The notes under the pieces: model-generated | Databases searched by the model: none | The model's input: only the letters and a program-made list of their open reading frames with translations | What the model was told of the DNA's origin: nothing | Assembly (NCBI RefSeq): GCF_003382285.1 | Contig: NZ_QTJR01000001.1 | Span: 682,001 to 746,000 of the forward strand | Direction: 5' to 3' | Origin: Lysobacter soli | GTDB lineage: Bacteria; Pseudomonadota; Gammaproteobacteria; Xanthomonadales; Xanthomonadaceae | DNA: 64,000 bases | Part shown: piece after piece, positions 18,381 to 27,690 of the stretch | Numbering within the stretch: position 1 is the stretch's first letter | How the letters are laid out: each line of letters begins with the position of its first letter | Translations under genes and position numbers: made by a program

Positions 18381-19061
18381 TCAACCCGTCCGGTGCAGCG
18401 AGAAGAACGGAATGTCGCGACGCACCGTGTAGCCGCTGCGCAGGTACAGGTCCTTCGCCCGCGCGTTCTCGTTCGCCACGTGCAGGTACGGCGTGCGGCC
18501 TTGCGCGAGCACGTCGTTGCTCAGCATCCCCAGCAGGTGGCGGGCGTAGCCGCGTCCGAGGAAATCCGGATGCGTGCACACCGCGCTGATTTCCTGCCAC
18601 TCGTCCATGCCCATGCGCTCGCCGATGATCGCGGCCAGGCGCCCGTCCTGATAGATGCCGAAATAACGGCCCAGCTGCATTGTGTGCGGCCGGAAGTAAT
18701 GCGGATACACCAGCGCGGTGAGCGCGAGCACGTCCTCGCGGTGCGCTTCGTCGAGCTGGATGATCTCCGGCCCGTCCGTTTCTTCCACCGGCTGCGTGCA
18801 CACCATCTGCGCGAGCATCGCGAGCTTCCTGCCTTCGAAACCCGGCGGCACCTGCGGCATGCGATCGAGCAGCAGCGTCGTCTCGCCGGGCTCGATCAGC
18901 GCGGCCAATCCGTCGGCGACGTCCACGCCTTCGGACGGCACGCCGAGGAACGGCGCGATCTGCGCCGGATACCGCGCCACGTCGCCGCGTGCGAGCGCGA
19001 TGTCGCGATGCCGGCTTTGCAGCGCTTCCCAGATGGGGTTGTCGAGTACGTGTCCAGTCAT
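18381..19061 (-). CDS. GNAT family N-acetyltransferase (FR47-like)
   Basis: A 226-residue protein with a variable N-terminal half and a C-terminal GNAT domain (about residues 100-226): GIYQDGRLAAIIGERM, EISAVCTHPDFLGRGYARHL with the acetyl-CoA loop G-R-G-Y-A, and LHVANENARAKDLYLRSGY near the end. This is the FR47-like pattern. Substrate unknown. Its ATG lies one base after the stop of the upstream MATE transporter gene, so the two form a tight operon and the enzyme could modify something the pump also handles; that link is a guess. Confidence 0.85.
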   Translation of the reverse strand: MTGHVLDNPIWEALQSRHRDIALARGDVARYPAQIAPFLGVPSEGVDVADGLAALIEPGETTLLLDRMPQVPPGFEGRKLAMLAQMVCTQPVEETDGPEIIQLDEAHREDVLALTALVYPHYFRPHTMQLGRYFGIYQDGRLAAIIGERMGMDEWQEISAVCTHPDFLGRGYARHLLGMLSNDVLAQGRTPYLHVANENARAKDLYLRSGYTVRRDIPFFSLHRTG

Positions 19062-19062
19062 C

Positions 19063-20496
19063 TCACACCTTCATCGTCTTCCACTTGCCGCGCGAGAACA
19101 GCCACAGCGTGAACAGGCCCACCGACGTTTCGGAGACGAACACCGCCCAGAACACGCCCAGTTCCTGCCACCCCATCGATACCGCCAGCACGTACGCCAG
19201 CGGGATCTGGATCAGCCAGAAGAACACCACGTTGATCTTCGTCGGCGTCATCGTGTCGCCCGCGCCATTGAACGCCTGCACCGACACCATCCACCAGCCG
19301 TAGACGAAGTACGAATACGACAGGATCTGCAGCCATTGGCCGCCGACGTCGATCACCTTCGCGTCATTGGTGAACAGCGCGATCAGATCGTGGTGGAAGA
19401 AGAAGAACACCACCGAGATGGCCATCGTGAAGGCCATGTTGTACCAGCCGATGTGCCACACCGCCGCCTCGGCGCGTTCGGGTTGCTGCGCGCCGAGGTT
19501 CTGCCCGACCAGCGTCGCCGCCGCGTTCGACATGCCCCACGCCGGCATCAGCGTGAACATCATGATGCGGATGGCGATCGTCGCGCCGGCCACGGCTTCG
19601 CTGCCGATGCTGGACAGGATGCGCATCAGGAAGATCCACGAGGTCATCGACACGATCATCTGCCCGATGCCGCCGAGCGAGGTGCGCACGATGTTCCACA
19701 ACACTGCGCCGTGCACGGCCAGCTGCGACCACGCCACTCGGATGTGCTTTCCGCCATGGAACAGCACGTACAGCTGCAGCGCGACGCCCGCGCCGCGGCC
19801 GATGTTGGTCGCGATCGCCGCGCCTTCGATGCCCAACGCCGGCACCGGCCCGAAGCCGAAGATCAGCAACGGGCAGAGCACGATGTTCAATCCATTGGCC
19901 AGCCACAGCACGCGCATCGCGATGGCCGCATCGCCGGCGCCGCGAAAGATCGCGTTGATCACGAACAGCAGCATGATGATCGCGTTTCCGCCGAGCATCC
20001 ATTGCGTGTAGCGGTAACCGTGCTCGATGCTCCACGCATCGGCGCCCATCAGGCGCAGCAGGTCCTTCGCCCACACGATGCCGATGACCGCGAAAGGCAC
20101 CGACACCAGCAGCGCGATGAAGATCGCCTGCACCGCGCTGATGGCCGCGTCCTCGCGCCGGTTCTCGCCGATGCGCCGCGCGACGACGGCCGTGACCGAC
20201 ATCGCCAGGCCCATCGCGATGGAATAGATCAGGAACAGATAGGTTTCCGTCAGTCCGACGGTGGCCACGGCCGACGGCCCGAGCTTGGCGACGAACCAGA
20301 TGTCGACCACGGCGAAGGTCGATTCGAGCACCAGTTCCAGCACCATCGGCACCGCGAGCAGGAACACCGCCCGGCGCAAGGGGATCTTCGTGTAGTCGGC
20401 GTTGGTGCCGCGAATGGCGTCGCGGAGTTCGGACCAGAGGGAATGCGATGCGTCGGCGCCGGCCTGCGCCACGGGGGATTGCGGTTCGGTGCTCAT
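19063..20496 (-). CDS. MATE family efflux transporter
   Basis: A 477-residue inner-membrane protein with about twelve hydrophobic segments. Typical MATE features are visible in both halves: RRAVFLLAVPMVLELVLES and VDIWFVAKLGPSAVATVGLTE in the first, and GATIAIRIMMFTLMPAWGMSNAAATLVGQNLGAQQPERAE in the second. MATE pumps export cationic drugs or organic compounds against sodium or protons. The frame stays open upstream through hutU in another phase, but MSTEPQSPV at 20496 is the sensible start. It is followed within one base by the GNAT gene. Confidence 0.88.
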   Translation of the reverse strand: MSTEPQSPVAQAGADASHSLWSELRDAIRGTNADYTKIPLRRAVFLLAVPMVLELVLESTFAVVDIWFVAKLGPSAVATVGLTETYLFLIYSIAMGLAMSVTAVVARRIGENRREDAAISAVQAIFIALLVSVPFAVIGIVWAKDLLRLMGADAWSIEHGYRYTQWMLGGNAIIMLLFVINAIFRGAGDAAIAMRVLWLANGLNIVLCPLLIFGFGPVPALGIEGAAIATNIGRGAGVALQLYVLFHGGKHIRVAWSQLAVHGAVLWNIVRTSLGGIGQMIVSMTSWIFLMRILSSIGSEAVAGATIAIRIMMFTLMPAWGMSNAAATLVGQNLGAQQPERAEAAVWHIGWYNMAFTMAISVVFFFFHHDLIALFTNDAKVIDVGGQWLQILSYSYFVYGWWMVSVQAFNGAGDTMTPTKINVVFFWLIQIPLAYVLAVSMGWQELGVFWAVFVSETSVGLFTLWLFSRGKWKTMKV

Positions 20497-20620
20497 CAGG
20501 GCGTCCGTTCGCTGTTTGCGGAAGATACTAAACGACGAACGGGGGCTTCCCGGATCGACATCCACTCGCGTGACGCGAAGCTCGTTTCGGCACATCCGTT
20601 GGGTCGCGGCCAAAAGCGAA

Positions 20621-20642
20621 ACGGCCCGGTTTCCCGGGCCGT
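20621..20642 (-). terminator. Rho-independent terminator after hutU
   Basis: Stem ACGGCCCGG / CCGGGCCGT with a four-base loop, 28 bases after the hutU stop. Read on the minus strand it is followed by TTTCGCTTTTGG, a broken T tract. Confidence 0.7.
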
Positions 20643-20669
20643 CTGGAGCTTCGAGCGAAGAGCCGTCGA

Positions 20670-22334
20670 TCACACCATCGGCAGCTTCAGCCCCTGCTCC
20701 TTCGCGCACTGCTTCGCGATGTCGTAGCCCGCGTCGGCATGGCGCATGACGCCGGTGCCGGGGTCGTTCCACAACACGCGCGCGATGCGCCTGTCGGCTT
20801 CCTCGCTGCCGTCGCACACGATCACCACGCCCGAGTGCTGCGAGTAGCCCATGCCGACGCCGCCGCCGTGATGCAGCGACACCCACGTCGCGCCGCCGGC
20901 GACGTTGAGCATCGCGTTGAGCAGCGGCCAGTCGGAAACCGCGTCGGAACCGTCGCGCATCGCTTCGGTTTCGCGATTCGGCGAGGCGACGCTGCCGCTG
21001 TCGAGGTGATCGCGGCCGATCACGACCGGCGCCTTCAGTTCGCCATTGCGCACCATCTCGTTGAACGCCAGGCCCAGTTTGTGGCGCAGGCCCAGCCCGA
21101 CCCAGCAGATGCGCGCGGGCAGTCCCTGGAAGCTGATGCGCTCGCGCGCCATGTCGAGCCAGCGGTGCAGGTGCGCGTCGTCCGGGATGAGTTCCTTCAC
21201 CTTCGCGTCGGTCTTGTAGATGTCCTCCGGATCGCCGCTCAGCGCGACCCAGCGGAACGGGCCGACGCCGCGGCAGAACAGCGGGCGCACGTAGGCCGGC
21301 ACGAAGCCCGGGAAGTCGAACGCGTTCTGGCAACCTTCGTCCTTCGCCATCTGGCGGATGTTGTTGCCGTAGTCGAACACGGGGATGCCCATGTCCTCGA
21401 AGGCGAGCATCGCCTCCACGTGCACGCGCATCGACTTCTTCGCCGCGTCGCGCACGCGCGCCGGGTCTTCGGACTGCATGCGCTGCCACTGCTCCACGTT
21501 CCAGCCGATCGGCAGGTAACCGTGCACCGGATCGTGCGCGGAGGTCTGGTCGGTCACCGCATCCGGGCGCACGCCGCGACGCACCAGTTCGGGCAGGATT
21601 TCCGCGGCGTTGCCGAGCAGCGCGATCGACTTCGCCTCGCCGGCCTGCGTGTACTTCTCGATGCGCGCGAGGGCGTCGTCGAGGTCTTTCGCCTGTTCGT
21701 CGACGTAGCGCGTGCGCAGGCGCATGTCGATGCGGCTCTGCTGGCATTCGATGTTGAGCGAGCACGCGCCCGCGAGCGACGCAGCCAGCGGCTGCGCGCC
21801 GCCCATGCCGCCCAGGCCCGCGGTGAGGATCCACTTGCCGGTGAGGCTGCCGCCGTAGTGCTGCCGGCCCATCTCGACGAAGGTCTCGTACGTGCCCTGC
21901 ACGATGCCCTGCGAGCCGATGTAGATCCACGAACCGGCCGTCATCTGGCCGTACATCATCAGGCCCTTTTTATCGAGCTCGTTGAAGTGCTCCCACGTCG
22001 CCCAGTGCGGCACGAGGTTGGAGTTGGCCAGCAGCACGCGCGGCGCATCGGCGTGCGTGGGGAAGATGCCGACGGGCTTGCCGGACTGCACCAGCAGCGT
22101 TTCGTTGTCGTCCAGTTCGCGCAGCGACTTCAGGATCGCGTCGAAGCTTTCCCAATCGCGCGCGGCGCGGCCGATGCCGCCGTAGACGACCAGTTCGGTC
22201 GGGCTTTCGGCCACTTCGGCGTCGAGGTTGTTCTGGATCATCCGGTACGCGGCTTCGGTGAGCCACGACTTGCAGCTTTTCTCGGCGCCGCGCGGGGCAC
22301 GGATGACGCGGGAAGGATCTTTGCGGGTCGACAT
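20670..22334 (-). CDS. hutU: Urocanate hydratase
   Basis: A 554-residue enzyme, the normal family length. It has the long conserved stretches of urocanase: [66 protein letters not shown], and the NAD-binding and catalytic region [15 protein letters not shown] ... [18 protein letters not shown] with the conserved Cys. It converts urocanate to imidazolone propionate, step two of histidine breakdown, in the cytoplasm. No hutH or hutG is next to it; hutF and hutI lie 6 kb away. A TetR-type gene is divergent upstream. Confidence 0.96.
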   Translation of the reverse strand: MSTRKDPSRVIRAPRGAEKSCKSWLTEAAYRMIQNNLDAEVAESPTELVVYGGIGRAARDWESFDAILKSLRELDDNETLLVQSGKPVGIFPTHADAPRVLLANSNLVPHWATWEHFNELDKKGLMMYGQMTAGSWIYIGSQGIVQGTYETFVEMGRQHYGGSLTGKWILTAGLGGMGGAQPLAASLAGACSLNIECQQSRIDMRLRTRYVDEQAKDLDDALARIEKYTQAGEAKSIALLGNAAEILPELVRRGVRPDAVTDQTSAHDPVHGYLPIGWNVEQWQRMQSEDPARVRDAAKKSMRVHVEAMLAFEDMGIPVFDYGNNIRQMAKDEGCQNAFDFPGFVPAYVRPLFCRGVGPFRWVALSGDPEDIYKTDAKVKELIPDDAHLHRWLDMARERISFQGLPARICWVGLGLRHKLGLAFNEMVRNGELKAPVVIGRDHLDSGSVASPNRETEAMRDGSDAVSDWPLLNAMLNVAGGATWVSLHHGGGVGMGYSQHSGVVIVCDGSEEADRRIARVLWNDPGTGVMRHADAGYDIAKQCAKEQGLKLPMV

Positions 22335-22479
22335 CGGAAAGACTCCGTCGGCTGGGCGCCGCGATTGCGACGCGCGAAACAGGCATCGGGAATTATCGCG
22401 CTGCCCCGCGCGGGCGGACGCGTCGCCGACGCCGTCGCGGCGCCGGTTGGTGCGATTTCGCGCCCGCGGCGCGTCATTT

Positions 22480-22492
22480 GTATACGCTGTAC
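22480..22492. promoter_or_regulatory. Imperfect palindrome between hutU and the TetR gene
   Basis: GTATACGCTGTAC has matching ends (GTA/TAC plus further positions) and lies two bases before the TetR start codon, overlapping a possible -10 (TATACG). It stands out as the only AT-containing palindrome in the 160-base divergent gap and is a candidate TetR operator. Confidence 0.45.
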
Positions 22493-22494
22493 AC

Positions 22495-23091
22495 ATGAGC
22501 CGCACCGAACCCCGCACGAACCGCACCGCCGACCGCATCCTGCGCGCGGCGCGGACGCTGTTCGAACGCGAGGGCGCGGCCGGCGTGAGCATGCGGCGCG
22601 TCGCGGCGGCGGTCGGCCTCACGCCGATGGCGATCTACCGGCATTTCCCCAATCGCGAGGCGTTGCTCAAGCGCATCGGCGACGACAGCTTCGATGCCAT
22701 CGCCCGCCACTGGGACGCGCGCGGTCGCGGCGGCGACGTGCTCGAACGCCTGATCGCGGTGCAGCGCATCTACCTCGATTACGCCCTCGCTCATCCGCAT
22801 CTGTTCGACCACGCGTTCTCGACCGCGCGTACCGATGCACGCCGATTTCCCGAGGATTTCCGCGCGCGCCGTTCGCCCACGCTCAACGTCGTGGCCGACG
22901 CGGTGGAGGATGCGATGCGCGCCGGCGTGCTGCGCGAGGACGACGTGTGGGACGTGGCGGTGACGCTGTGGGCGCACACGCACGGCCTGATCGCGCTGTA
23001 TCGCGCGGGCCGGTTCAATTTCGACGAAGCCGCGTTCCGGCGCTACTACGACGCGTCGCTGCAGCGGTTGTTGCGGGGGTTGCTGGCCTAG
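22495..23091 (+). CDS. TetR/AcrR family transcriptional regulator
   Basis: A 198-residue regulator with the TetR DNA-binding domain at residues about 9-55: [45 protein letters not shown], covering helices 1-4. The C-terminal ligand domain ([33 protein letters not shown] ... [16 protein letters not shown]) matches the TetR C-terminal pattern of WHG-type members. It is divergent from hutU, so it may regulate it; in relatives hut genes are usually under HutC (GntR type), so this link is only positional. Confidence 0.88.
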   Translation: MSRTEPRTNRTADRILRAARTLFEREGAAGVSMRRVAAAVGLTPMAIYRHFPNREALLKRIGDDSFDAIARHWDARGRGGDVLERLIAVQRIYLDYALAHPHLFDHAFSTARTDARRFPEDFRARRSPTLNVVADAVEDAMRAGVLREDDVWDVAVTLWAHTHGLIALYRAGRFNFDEAAFRRYYDASLQRLLRGLLA

Positions 23092-23104
23092 CGGCGCGGC
23101 TGAC

Positions 23105-23563
23105 CTAGCGGCGTGGCTCGATCGCCGGCTTCACTTCGTTCACTGGCGGAGGTGGCGGAAGGTCGATCGTTTCCAGGCGATGCACCTGCGCTTCCTTGCC
23201 GGCGCGCCAGGCTTCATGCGTCGCGCGGCGCGCTTCGAAATCCTGGCGAAGGCGTTCGGATTCGGCAGGCGTGGTGGCCGCGGCACGGCGTGCGTCGGTA
23301 CGCGCGCGGTCGGCGTCCATCAGCCGGTCCTGCTGGTCGACCTGGCTGCGCAGCGTGTCGGCGGAAACGCGACGACTCGACGCGTCGAGCTGGCGATTGA
23401 GCGTCTGCAGCGAGTTGTCGCGCGAGGTGTCCACCCCGCGCGGCAACGACGGCTGCGACGCAGGCGAGATCGGCGCCACGCGCGGCGGCGGCGCCAGCGT
23501 GTTGGGCTGCTGCGCGAACGCCAGCGCCGGCTGCAAGGCCAGCGCCAGCGCGACGGGCCACAT
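23105..23563 (-). CDS. Secreted hypothetical protein, Pro- and Arg-rich, coiled-coil region
   Basis: A 152-residue protein with a signal peptide MWPVALALALQPALAFAQQ (cut after AFA). The mature chain has a proline-rich start (NTLAPPPRVAPISPASQPSL), then a charged helical region (about residues 50-125, SRDNSLQTLNRQLDASSRRV ... SERLRQDFEARRATHEAWRAGKEAQVHRLE) that could form a coiled coil, and a Pro-rich end. No known domain. It follows the gene at 23586 by 22 bases and may share its transcript. A GTG six codons upstream is an alternative start. Confidence 0.6.
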   Translation of the reverse strand: MWPVALALALQPALAFAQQPNTLAPPPRVAPISPASQPSLPRGVDTSRDNSLQTLNRQLDASSRRVSADTLRSQVDQQDRLMDADRARTDARRAAATTPAESERLRQDFEARRATHEAWRAGKEAQVHRLETIDLPPPPPVNEVKPAIEPRR

Positions 23564-23585
23564 GCGCGTCACGACCTTCACCCGA

Positions 23586-23966
23586 TCAGCGCACCGACGG
23601 GTCGAGTCGACGCAGCGCGTCGGCGAGGTCGGTCTGGCCGGTACGGTCGATCTGCTCGCGGCTGTAGCTGCGGCCCGGGCCGATGCACAGCGCCTTGCCG
23701 GTCTTCGGATCGCGCGGGCGGATGTTGGTGCCGGTGTCCTTGACGCATCCGACGTTCGAGGTGCGCTTCGCGTTTGCGGCATCGGTATTGGCCGCGACCT
23801 GCGCATCGGCGGCCACCGCCGCGTCCGCCTGCGTGGAAGCGACCTGCACCTGCACCTGCGCCTGCGCATCGGTCGTCGCCGTCTGCGCAAACGCGCCGAA
23901 GGACATGCCGAACACGACAACTGCGAACGCGGTAGCGAGACTGCGATTGCGATTGCGGGAATCCAT
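23586..23966 (-). CDS. Secreted hypothetical protein
   Basis: A 126-residue protein starting MDSRNRNRSLATAFAVVVFG, with a signal peptide cut near GAFAQ (residue 28). An Ala/Gln/Val-rich repetitive linker (QAQVQVQVASTQADAAVAAD) leads to a small C-terminal region with two cysteines: NVGCVKDTGTNIRPRDPKTGKALCIGPGRSYSREQIDRTGQTDLADALRRLDPSVR. The CVKDTGTxIR...CxGPGRxYS...GxTDxxDALRxLDPSV pattern seems typical of small Xanthomonadaceae exported proteins; function unknown to me. The start nearest a signal sequence was chosen over a longer one at 24011. Confidence 0.65.
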   Translation of the reverse strand: MDSRNRNRSLATAFAVVVFGMSFGAFAQTATTDAQAQVQVQVASTQADAAVAADAQVAANTDAANAKRTSNVGCVKDTGTNIRPRDPKTGKALCIGPGRSYSREQIDRTGQTDLADALRRLDPSVR

Positions 23967-24064
23967 GGCGTCACCTGGCGTGGGACGGCAACGTTGCCGT
24001 ACCGCCACCATACGCCCCGGCGCTTTACCCGGCCGTGAGCGCAGCCGCCGCCTTCAGGCGGTCG

Positions 24065-24628
24065 TCAGGCTTGTGGACACGTGGCCTGCCGACCCTCTCG
24101 GAAGGCCGTGGCTTCGGCCTCCGTGGCCGGCCGCGGGTCGACGCCGTCGTCGAACAGCACCCGCCAGGTGCCGTCCGCCCCGCGGTGCCAGACCGAGTGA
24201 AACGCGCCGATCCGGTAACGCTGGGTCGATTTCGGGTCCAGGTCCTCGAACAGCGACGGCCCACTCGACCAGGCCACGTCCTTCGCGCTGCCCGGGCCGA
24301 TCGTCGTCCGCGTCGGGTACCAGCTGAGCTTCAACCGCTTGCCCTCGACGATGCCGGCCCAGCGCCGGGCGATCTCCTCGCGACCGCGCGTCGGTTGCGG
24401 CTGGCTGGCGCCGAAGGCCGCGTCCGTATCGATGTGCGAGGCGAAGGCCTTCGCGTCGTGGTCGGCCACCGACTGCGCGAAGCTGAGCTCCCGTGCCCAG
24501 ACCTCGCATTCGGCCGACGTCATGCGCGCCGGCTCCGGTTTCGGTGTCGCTTTCGGCGGGCTCTGCGCGTCCGCGACGGCGGAGATCCCCAGCAGGACAA
24601 CGGCAGACAGACTCACGGCGATACGCAT
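24065..24628 (-). CDS. Secreted SnoaL/DUF4440-like protein
   Basis: A 187-residue protein with a signal peptide (MRIAVSLSAVVLLGISAVADA). The mature part looks like the NTF2-like SnoaL/DUF4440 fold: a helix ECEVWARELSFAQSVADHDAKAFASHIDTDAAF (about 40-72), then TRGREEIARRWAGIV (80-94) and the strand-rich end SVWHRGADGTWRVLFDDG. Such domains bind small ligands or act as steroid-isomerase-like enzymes; no function can be given. It is divergent from the phosphodiesterase gene at 24745. Confidence 0.75.
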   Translation of the reverse strand: MRIAVSLSAVVLLGISAVADAQSPPKATPKPEPARMTSAECEVWARELSFAQSVADHDAKAFASHIDTDAAFGASQPQPTRGREEIARRWAGIVEGKRLKLSWYPTRTTIGPGSAKDVAWSSGPSLFEDLDPKSTQRYRIGAFHSVWHRGADGTWRVLFDDGVDPRPATEAEATAFREGRQATCPQA

Positions 24629-24732
24629 CACGGCGGCTCCGATGCCGGCGGGCGCCGCCGGGTGTGTGGCCACTATTGGCAAGGCTCCGCGATGCCGCCA
24701 GCGACTAAAGTCATGCCGCAACACACGCTCGT

Positions 24733-24738
24733 TATGAT
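24733..24738 (+). promoter_or_regulatory. -10 box for a likely leaderless transcript
   Basis: TATGAT lies exactly six bases before the ATG at 24745 and there is no ribosome site, so transcription probably starts at or beside the start codon. Confidence 0.55.
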
Positions 24739-24744
24739 CGGCCG

Positions 24745-26007
24745 ATGCCCCACTTTCGCCTCGCGGCACTTGCCGCCTGCCTCGTCCTGTCCGCCTGCAG
24801 CGCCCGCGCGCCCCGCCCCGCCGAACCGGCGGCCCGGACCGTGGTGCTGGTGTCCATCGATGCGTTCCGCGCCGATTACCTGTCCAACGACGCGACGCCC
24901 CATCTCGCCCGCATCGCCCGCGAAGGCACGCATGCGGCGTGGATGAACCCGTCGTACCCCTCGCTCACGTTCCCGAACCACTACACGCTCGCGACGGGGC
25001 TTCGTCCCGACCACCACGGCGTGATCCACAACCGCATGAGCGATTCCGGCATCGGCGACTTCGCCGTCGCCGACCGCAAGGCCGTGGACGATACGCGCTG
25101 GTGGGGCGGCGAACCGATCTGGGTCACCGCCGAAAAGCAGGGCGTGCGCAGCGCGAGCTGGGCATGGCCCGGCAGTAGCGCCGCGATCGGCGGCGTGCGT
25201 CCCAGCCGCTGGGTCGCCTACGACGAATCCGTGCCGCCCGCGCGCCGCATCGACGATGTGCTGTCCTGGCTGGACGCGCCGCAGGCGCAACGCCCGCGTC
25301 TGGTGGCGGTGTATTTCGAACAGCTCGACAAGGCGGGCCACGACCACGGCCCGGAATCGCCGCAGGTGCGCAGCACGCTGCGCGAACTCGACGCGGTGAT
25401 CGGCCGCCTGCACGACGGGCTTGCCGCGCGCGGCATGCTGGATTCGACCGACCTGATCGTCGTATCGGACCACGGCATGGCGACGGTTCCGCCGAACCAC
25501 ACCATCAGCGTGGAGCAGATGATCGCGCCGTCGATCGCGACCGTGGTCTCCGACGGCCAGTCCATCGGCGTGCAACCGTTGCCCGGCTTCGAGCGCGAAG
25601 CCGAAACCCGCCTGCTCGGCCCGCATGCGCAGTACGACTGCTATCGGCGCGAGGATCTCCCGGCGCGCTGGCACTACGGCACCAACCCGCGCGTGCCGCC
25701 GATCGTGTGCCAGATGCACGAAGGCTGGGACGCGCTGTATCCGAAGAAACTGGCGACCAAGCCGAACGTCACGCGCGGCTCGCACGGGTTCGATCCCGCG
25801 CTGCCGTCGATGCGGGCGCTCTTCGTCGCGCGCGGCCCGTCGTTCGTGCCGGGCGCGACGCTGCCGGCGTTCGACAACGTCGACGTGTACCCGCTGCTGG
25901 CGCGGCTGCTCGGCATCGACGCCGCGCCGAACGACGGCGACATCGCGCCCCTGCTGCCGGCGCTGCGCGAGCCTGCTTCGATCGGGAACGCTGCGCCGGA
26001 GCACTGA
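24745..26007 (+). CDS. Ectonucleotide pyrophosphatase/phosphodiesterase (NPP/ENPP-type), lipoprotein
   Basis: A 420-residue exported phosphodiesterase. The signal ends in lipobox VLSAC (Cys18). Metal and catalytic residues of the alkaline phosphatase superfamily NPP branch are clear: Asp39 in LVSIDAFRADYL, nucleophile Thr75 in PSLTFPNHYTLATGLRPDHHGV, Asp and His in YFEQLDKAGHDHGPES, SDHGM, and a final His in TRGSHGFDP. It is close in layout to the characterised NPP of Xanthomonas, which cleaves nucleotides and phosphodiesters with two zinc ions. It stands alone; the next gene starts 99 bases later with its own promoter. Confidence 0.9.
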   Translation: MPHFRLAALAACLVLSACSARAPRPAEPAARTVVLVSIDAFRADYLSNDATPHLARIAREGTHAAWMNPSYPSLTFPNHYTLATGLRPDHHGVIHNRMSDSGIGDFAVADRKAVDDTRWWGGEPIWVTAEKQGVRSASWAWPGSSAAIGGVRPSRWVAYDESVPPARRIDDVLSWLDAPQAQRPRLVAVYFEQLDKAGHDHGPESPQVRSTLRELDAVIGRLHDGLAARGMLDSTDLIVVSDHGMATVPPNHTISVEQMIAPSIATVVSDGQSIGVQPLPGFEREAETRLLGPHAQYDCYRREDLPARWHYGTNPRVPPIVCQMHEGWDALYPKKLATKPNVTRGSHGFDPALPSMRALFVARGPSFVPGATLPAFDNVDVYPLLARLLGIDAAPNDGDIAPLLPALREPASIGNAAPEH

Positions 26008-26094
26008 TCGCGCTCGTTCGTGCGGCCGGAGCGGCTCTCGGAAGCGCTCCACGTTCATGTCCGAATCCGGCCAGTCCTCGCGATCGCGCGGTGC

Positions 26095-26100
26095 TAGCCT
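26095..26100 (+). promoter_or_regulatory. -10-like box for ada-alkA, likely leaderless
   Basis: TAGCCT (fits TANNNT) lies six bases before the ATG at 26107, with no ribosome site between. Confidence 0.4.
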
Positions 26101-26106
26101 GCGGCC

Positions 26107-27690
26107 ATGTCCGAGCCCGCCCACGTCCACGCCGACACCCTGCCCGCCTTCCACGTGTGCGAACAGGCCCGTCGCACGCGCGATCCGCGCTTCGACGGCC
26201 TGTTCTTCACGGCGGTGCTCAGCACGCGCATCTATTGCCGCCCGGTGTGCCCGGCGGTGACGGCCAGGCGCGTGGTGTATTTCCGCCACGCCGCGGCGGC
26301 CGAAGCGGCGGGTTACCGGCCGTGCCTGCGCTGCCGGCCGGAGCTGTCGCCGGACGACGGCAGCTGGCGGCGCGGCGACGCGGCCATCGCGCGCGCGTTG
26401 AAGCTGATCGACGACGGCGCGCTGGCCGAGCAACCGCTGGCTGCGCTGGCCGAGCGCGTCGGCATCGGCGAACGCCAGCTGCGCCGCCTCTTCGTCGAAC
26501 GCGTGGGCGTCGCGCCGATGGGCGTGCACGGCACGCGCCGGTTGCTGTTCGCCAAGCAGCTGCTGACCGAAACCGACCTGCCGATCACGCAGATCGCGCT
26601 CGCCTCGGGCTTCACCAGTCTTCGCCGTTTCAACGATGCATTCCGCACGGCGTATCGCATGGCGCCGCGCGATCTTCGCAAGGGTCGAAGCGAGGCGCGC
26701 GAGGCCGGCGACGTGCTCACGCTGCGACTGGGCTATCGCCCGCCGTACGACTTCGCGGCGATGCTCGATTTCCTGCGCGGCCGCGCCCTGCCCGGCGTCG
26801 AGTTCGTCGACGATGAAAGCTACGCGCGCGTGATCGGCCCCGTCGATCGCCCCGGCTGGTTGCGCGTCAGCGCATGGCCTAACGGCGGGAACGCAGGCGC
26901 GCATGCGCTTAAGCTCGAACTGCACGGCGCCGCCTCGTCGAACCTGCTGGACATCGTGCAGCGCCTGCGCCGCATGTTCGACCTGGACGCCGATCCGCAG
27001 GCGATTGCCGACACGTTGTCGAAAGACGCGCGCTTCAAGCCCCTGCTCGCGCAACGCCCGGGCCTGCGCCTGCCCAGCGGATGGGACGGCTTCGAGATCG
27101 CGGTGCGCGCGATCATCGGCCAGCAGGTCAGCGTCGCCGCTGCACGCACCCTCGCCTCGCGCCTCGCGCAGAAGTACGGACAGCCGCTGCCGCAGCCGTT
27201 CGCGGACGCGCGGGTCGCGGACGCGCTCGCGCATCTGTTTCCGACGCCTGAAAAACTCGTCGATGCGGACCTGGAATCCATCGGTCTGATCCGCTCGCGT
27301 GCGCAGACCGTACGTGGGGTCGCGCAGGCGCTGCTCGACGGCCGCGTCGATTTTCGGCCGGAACGCACGCTGGACGACTTCGTGTCGCGCTGGGTCGCGT
27401 TGCCCGGCATCGGGCCGTGGACGGCGCAGTACATCGCGCTGCGCGCGCTCGGGCATCCCGATGCGTTTCCCGTCGAAGATCTCGTGCTGCAGAAAGCGCT
27501 TCCCGCCGACGGCACGCGCATGGCGCCGAAAGCGCTCGCCGCGCGTGCCGAAGCATGGCGGCCGTGGCGCGGCTACGCGGTGATCCACCTGTGGCGCGAT
27601 TCGGTGCCGGCGCCCGTCGCAAAGGCCGCGAAGCCGACGCGCTCCAGGCGCGGAATCGCGCGCACAACCGGCGCGGACGCCACCGCATGA
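26107..27690 (+). CDS. alkA: Ada-AlkA fusion: methyl-phosphotriester sensor, AraC HTH and 3-methyladenine DNA glycosylase II
   Basis: A 527-residue three-part protein. Residues 1-85 are the Ada metal-binding domain with all four zinc cysteines: Cys44 and Cys48 in YCRPVCPA, Cys73 and Cys76 in CLRCRPE; Cys44 matches the Ada cysteine that takes methyl groups from phosphotriesters. Residues about 95-190 are an AraC-type HTH (LAERVGIGERQLRRLFVERVGV ... ITQIALASGFTSLRRFNDAFR). The rest is AlkA: IIGQQVSVAAARTLASRLAQ and the HhH-GPD motif LPGIGPWTAQYIALRALGHP ... PVEDL with the catalytic Asp. It would both sense and repair alkylated DNA. Its stop overlaps the ogt start. Confidence 0.93.
   Translation: MSEPAHVHADTLPAFHVCEQARRTRDPRFDGLFFTAVLSTRIYCRPVCPAVTARRVVYFRHAAAAEAAGYRPCLRCRPELSPDDGSWRRGDAAIARALKLIDDGALAEQPLAALAERVGIGERQLRRLFVERVGVAPMGVHGTRRLLFAKQLLTETDLPITQIALASGFTSLRRFNDAFRTAYRMAPRDLRKGRSEAREAGDVLTLRLGYRPPYDFAAMLDFLRGRALPGVEFVDDESYARVIGPVDRPGWLRVSAWPNGGNAGAHALKLELHGAASSNLLDIVQRLRRMFDLDADPQAIADTLSKDARFKPLLAQRPGLRLPSGWDGFEIAVRAIIGQQVSVAAARTLASRLAQKYGQPLPQPFADARVADALAHLFPTPEKLVDADLESIGLIRSRAQTVRGVAQALLDGRVDFRPERTLDDFVSRWVALPGIGPWTAQYIALRALGHPDAFPVEDLVLQKALPADGTRMAPKALAARAEAWRPWRGYAVIHLWRDSVPAPVAKAAKPTRSRRGIARTTGADATA

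Noticed and set aside
23105-23974. Single 289-codon frame covering both small secreted proteins
   Set aside because: The gene at 23586-23966 in another phase has a proper signal peptide and ending; the extra N-terminal part is Arg/Pro/Ser-rich shadow.
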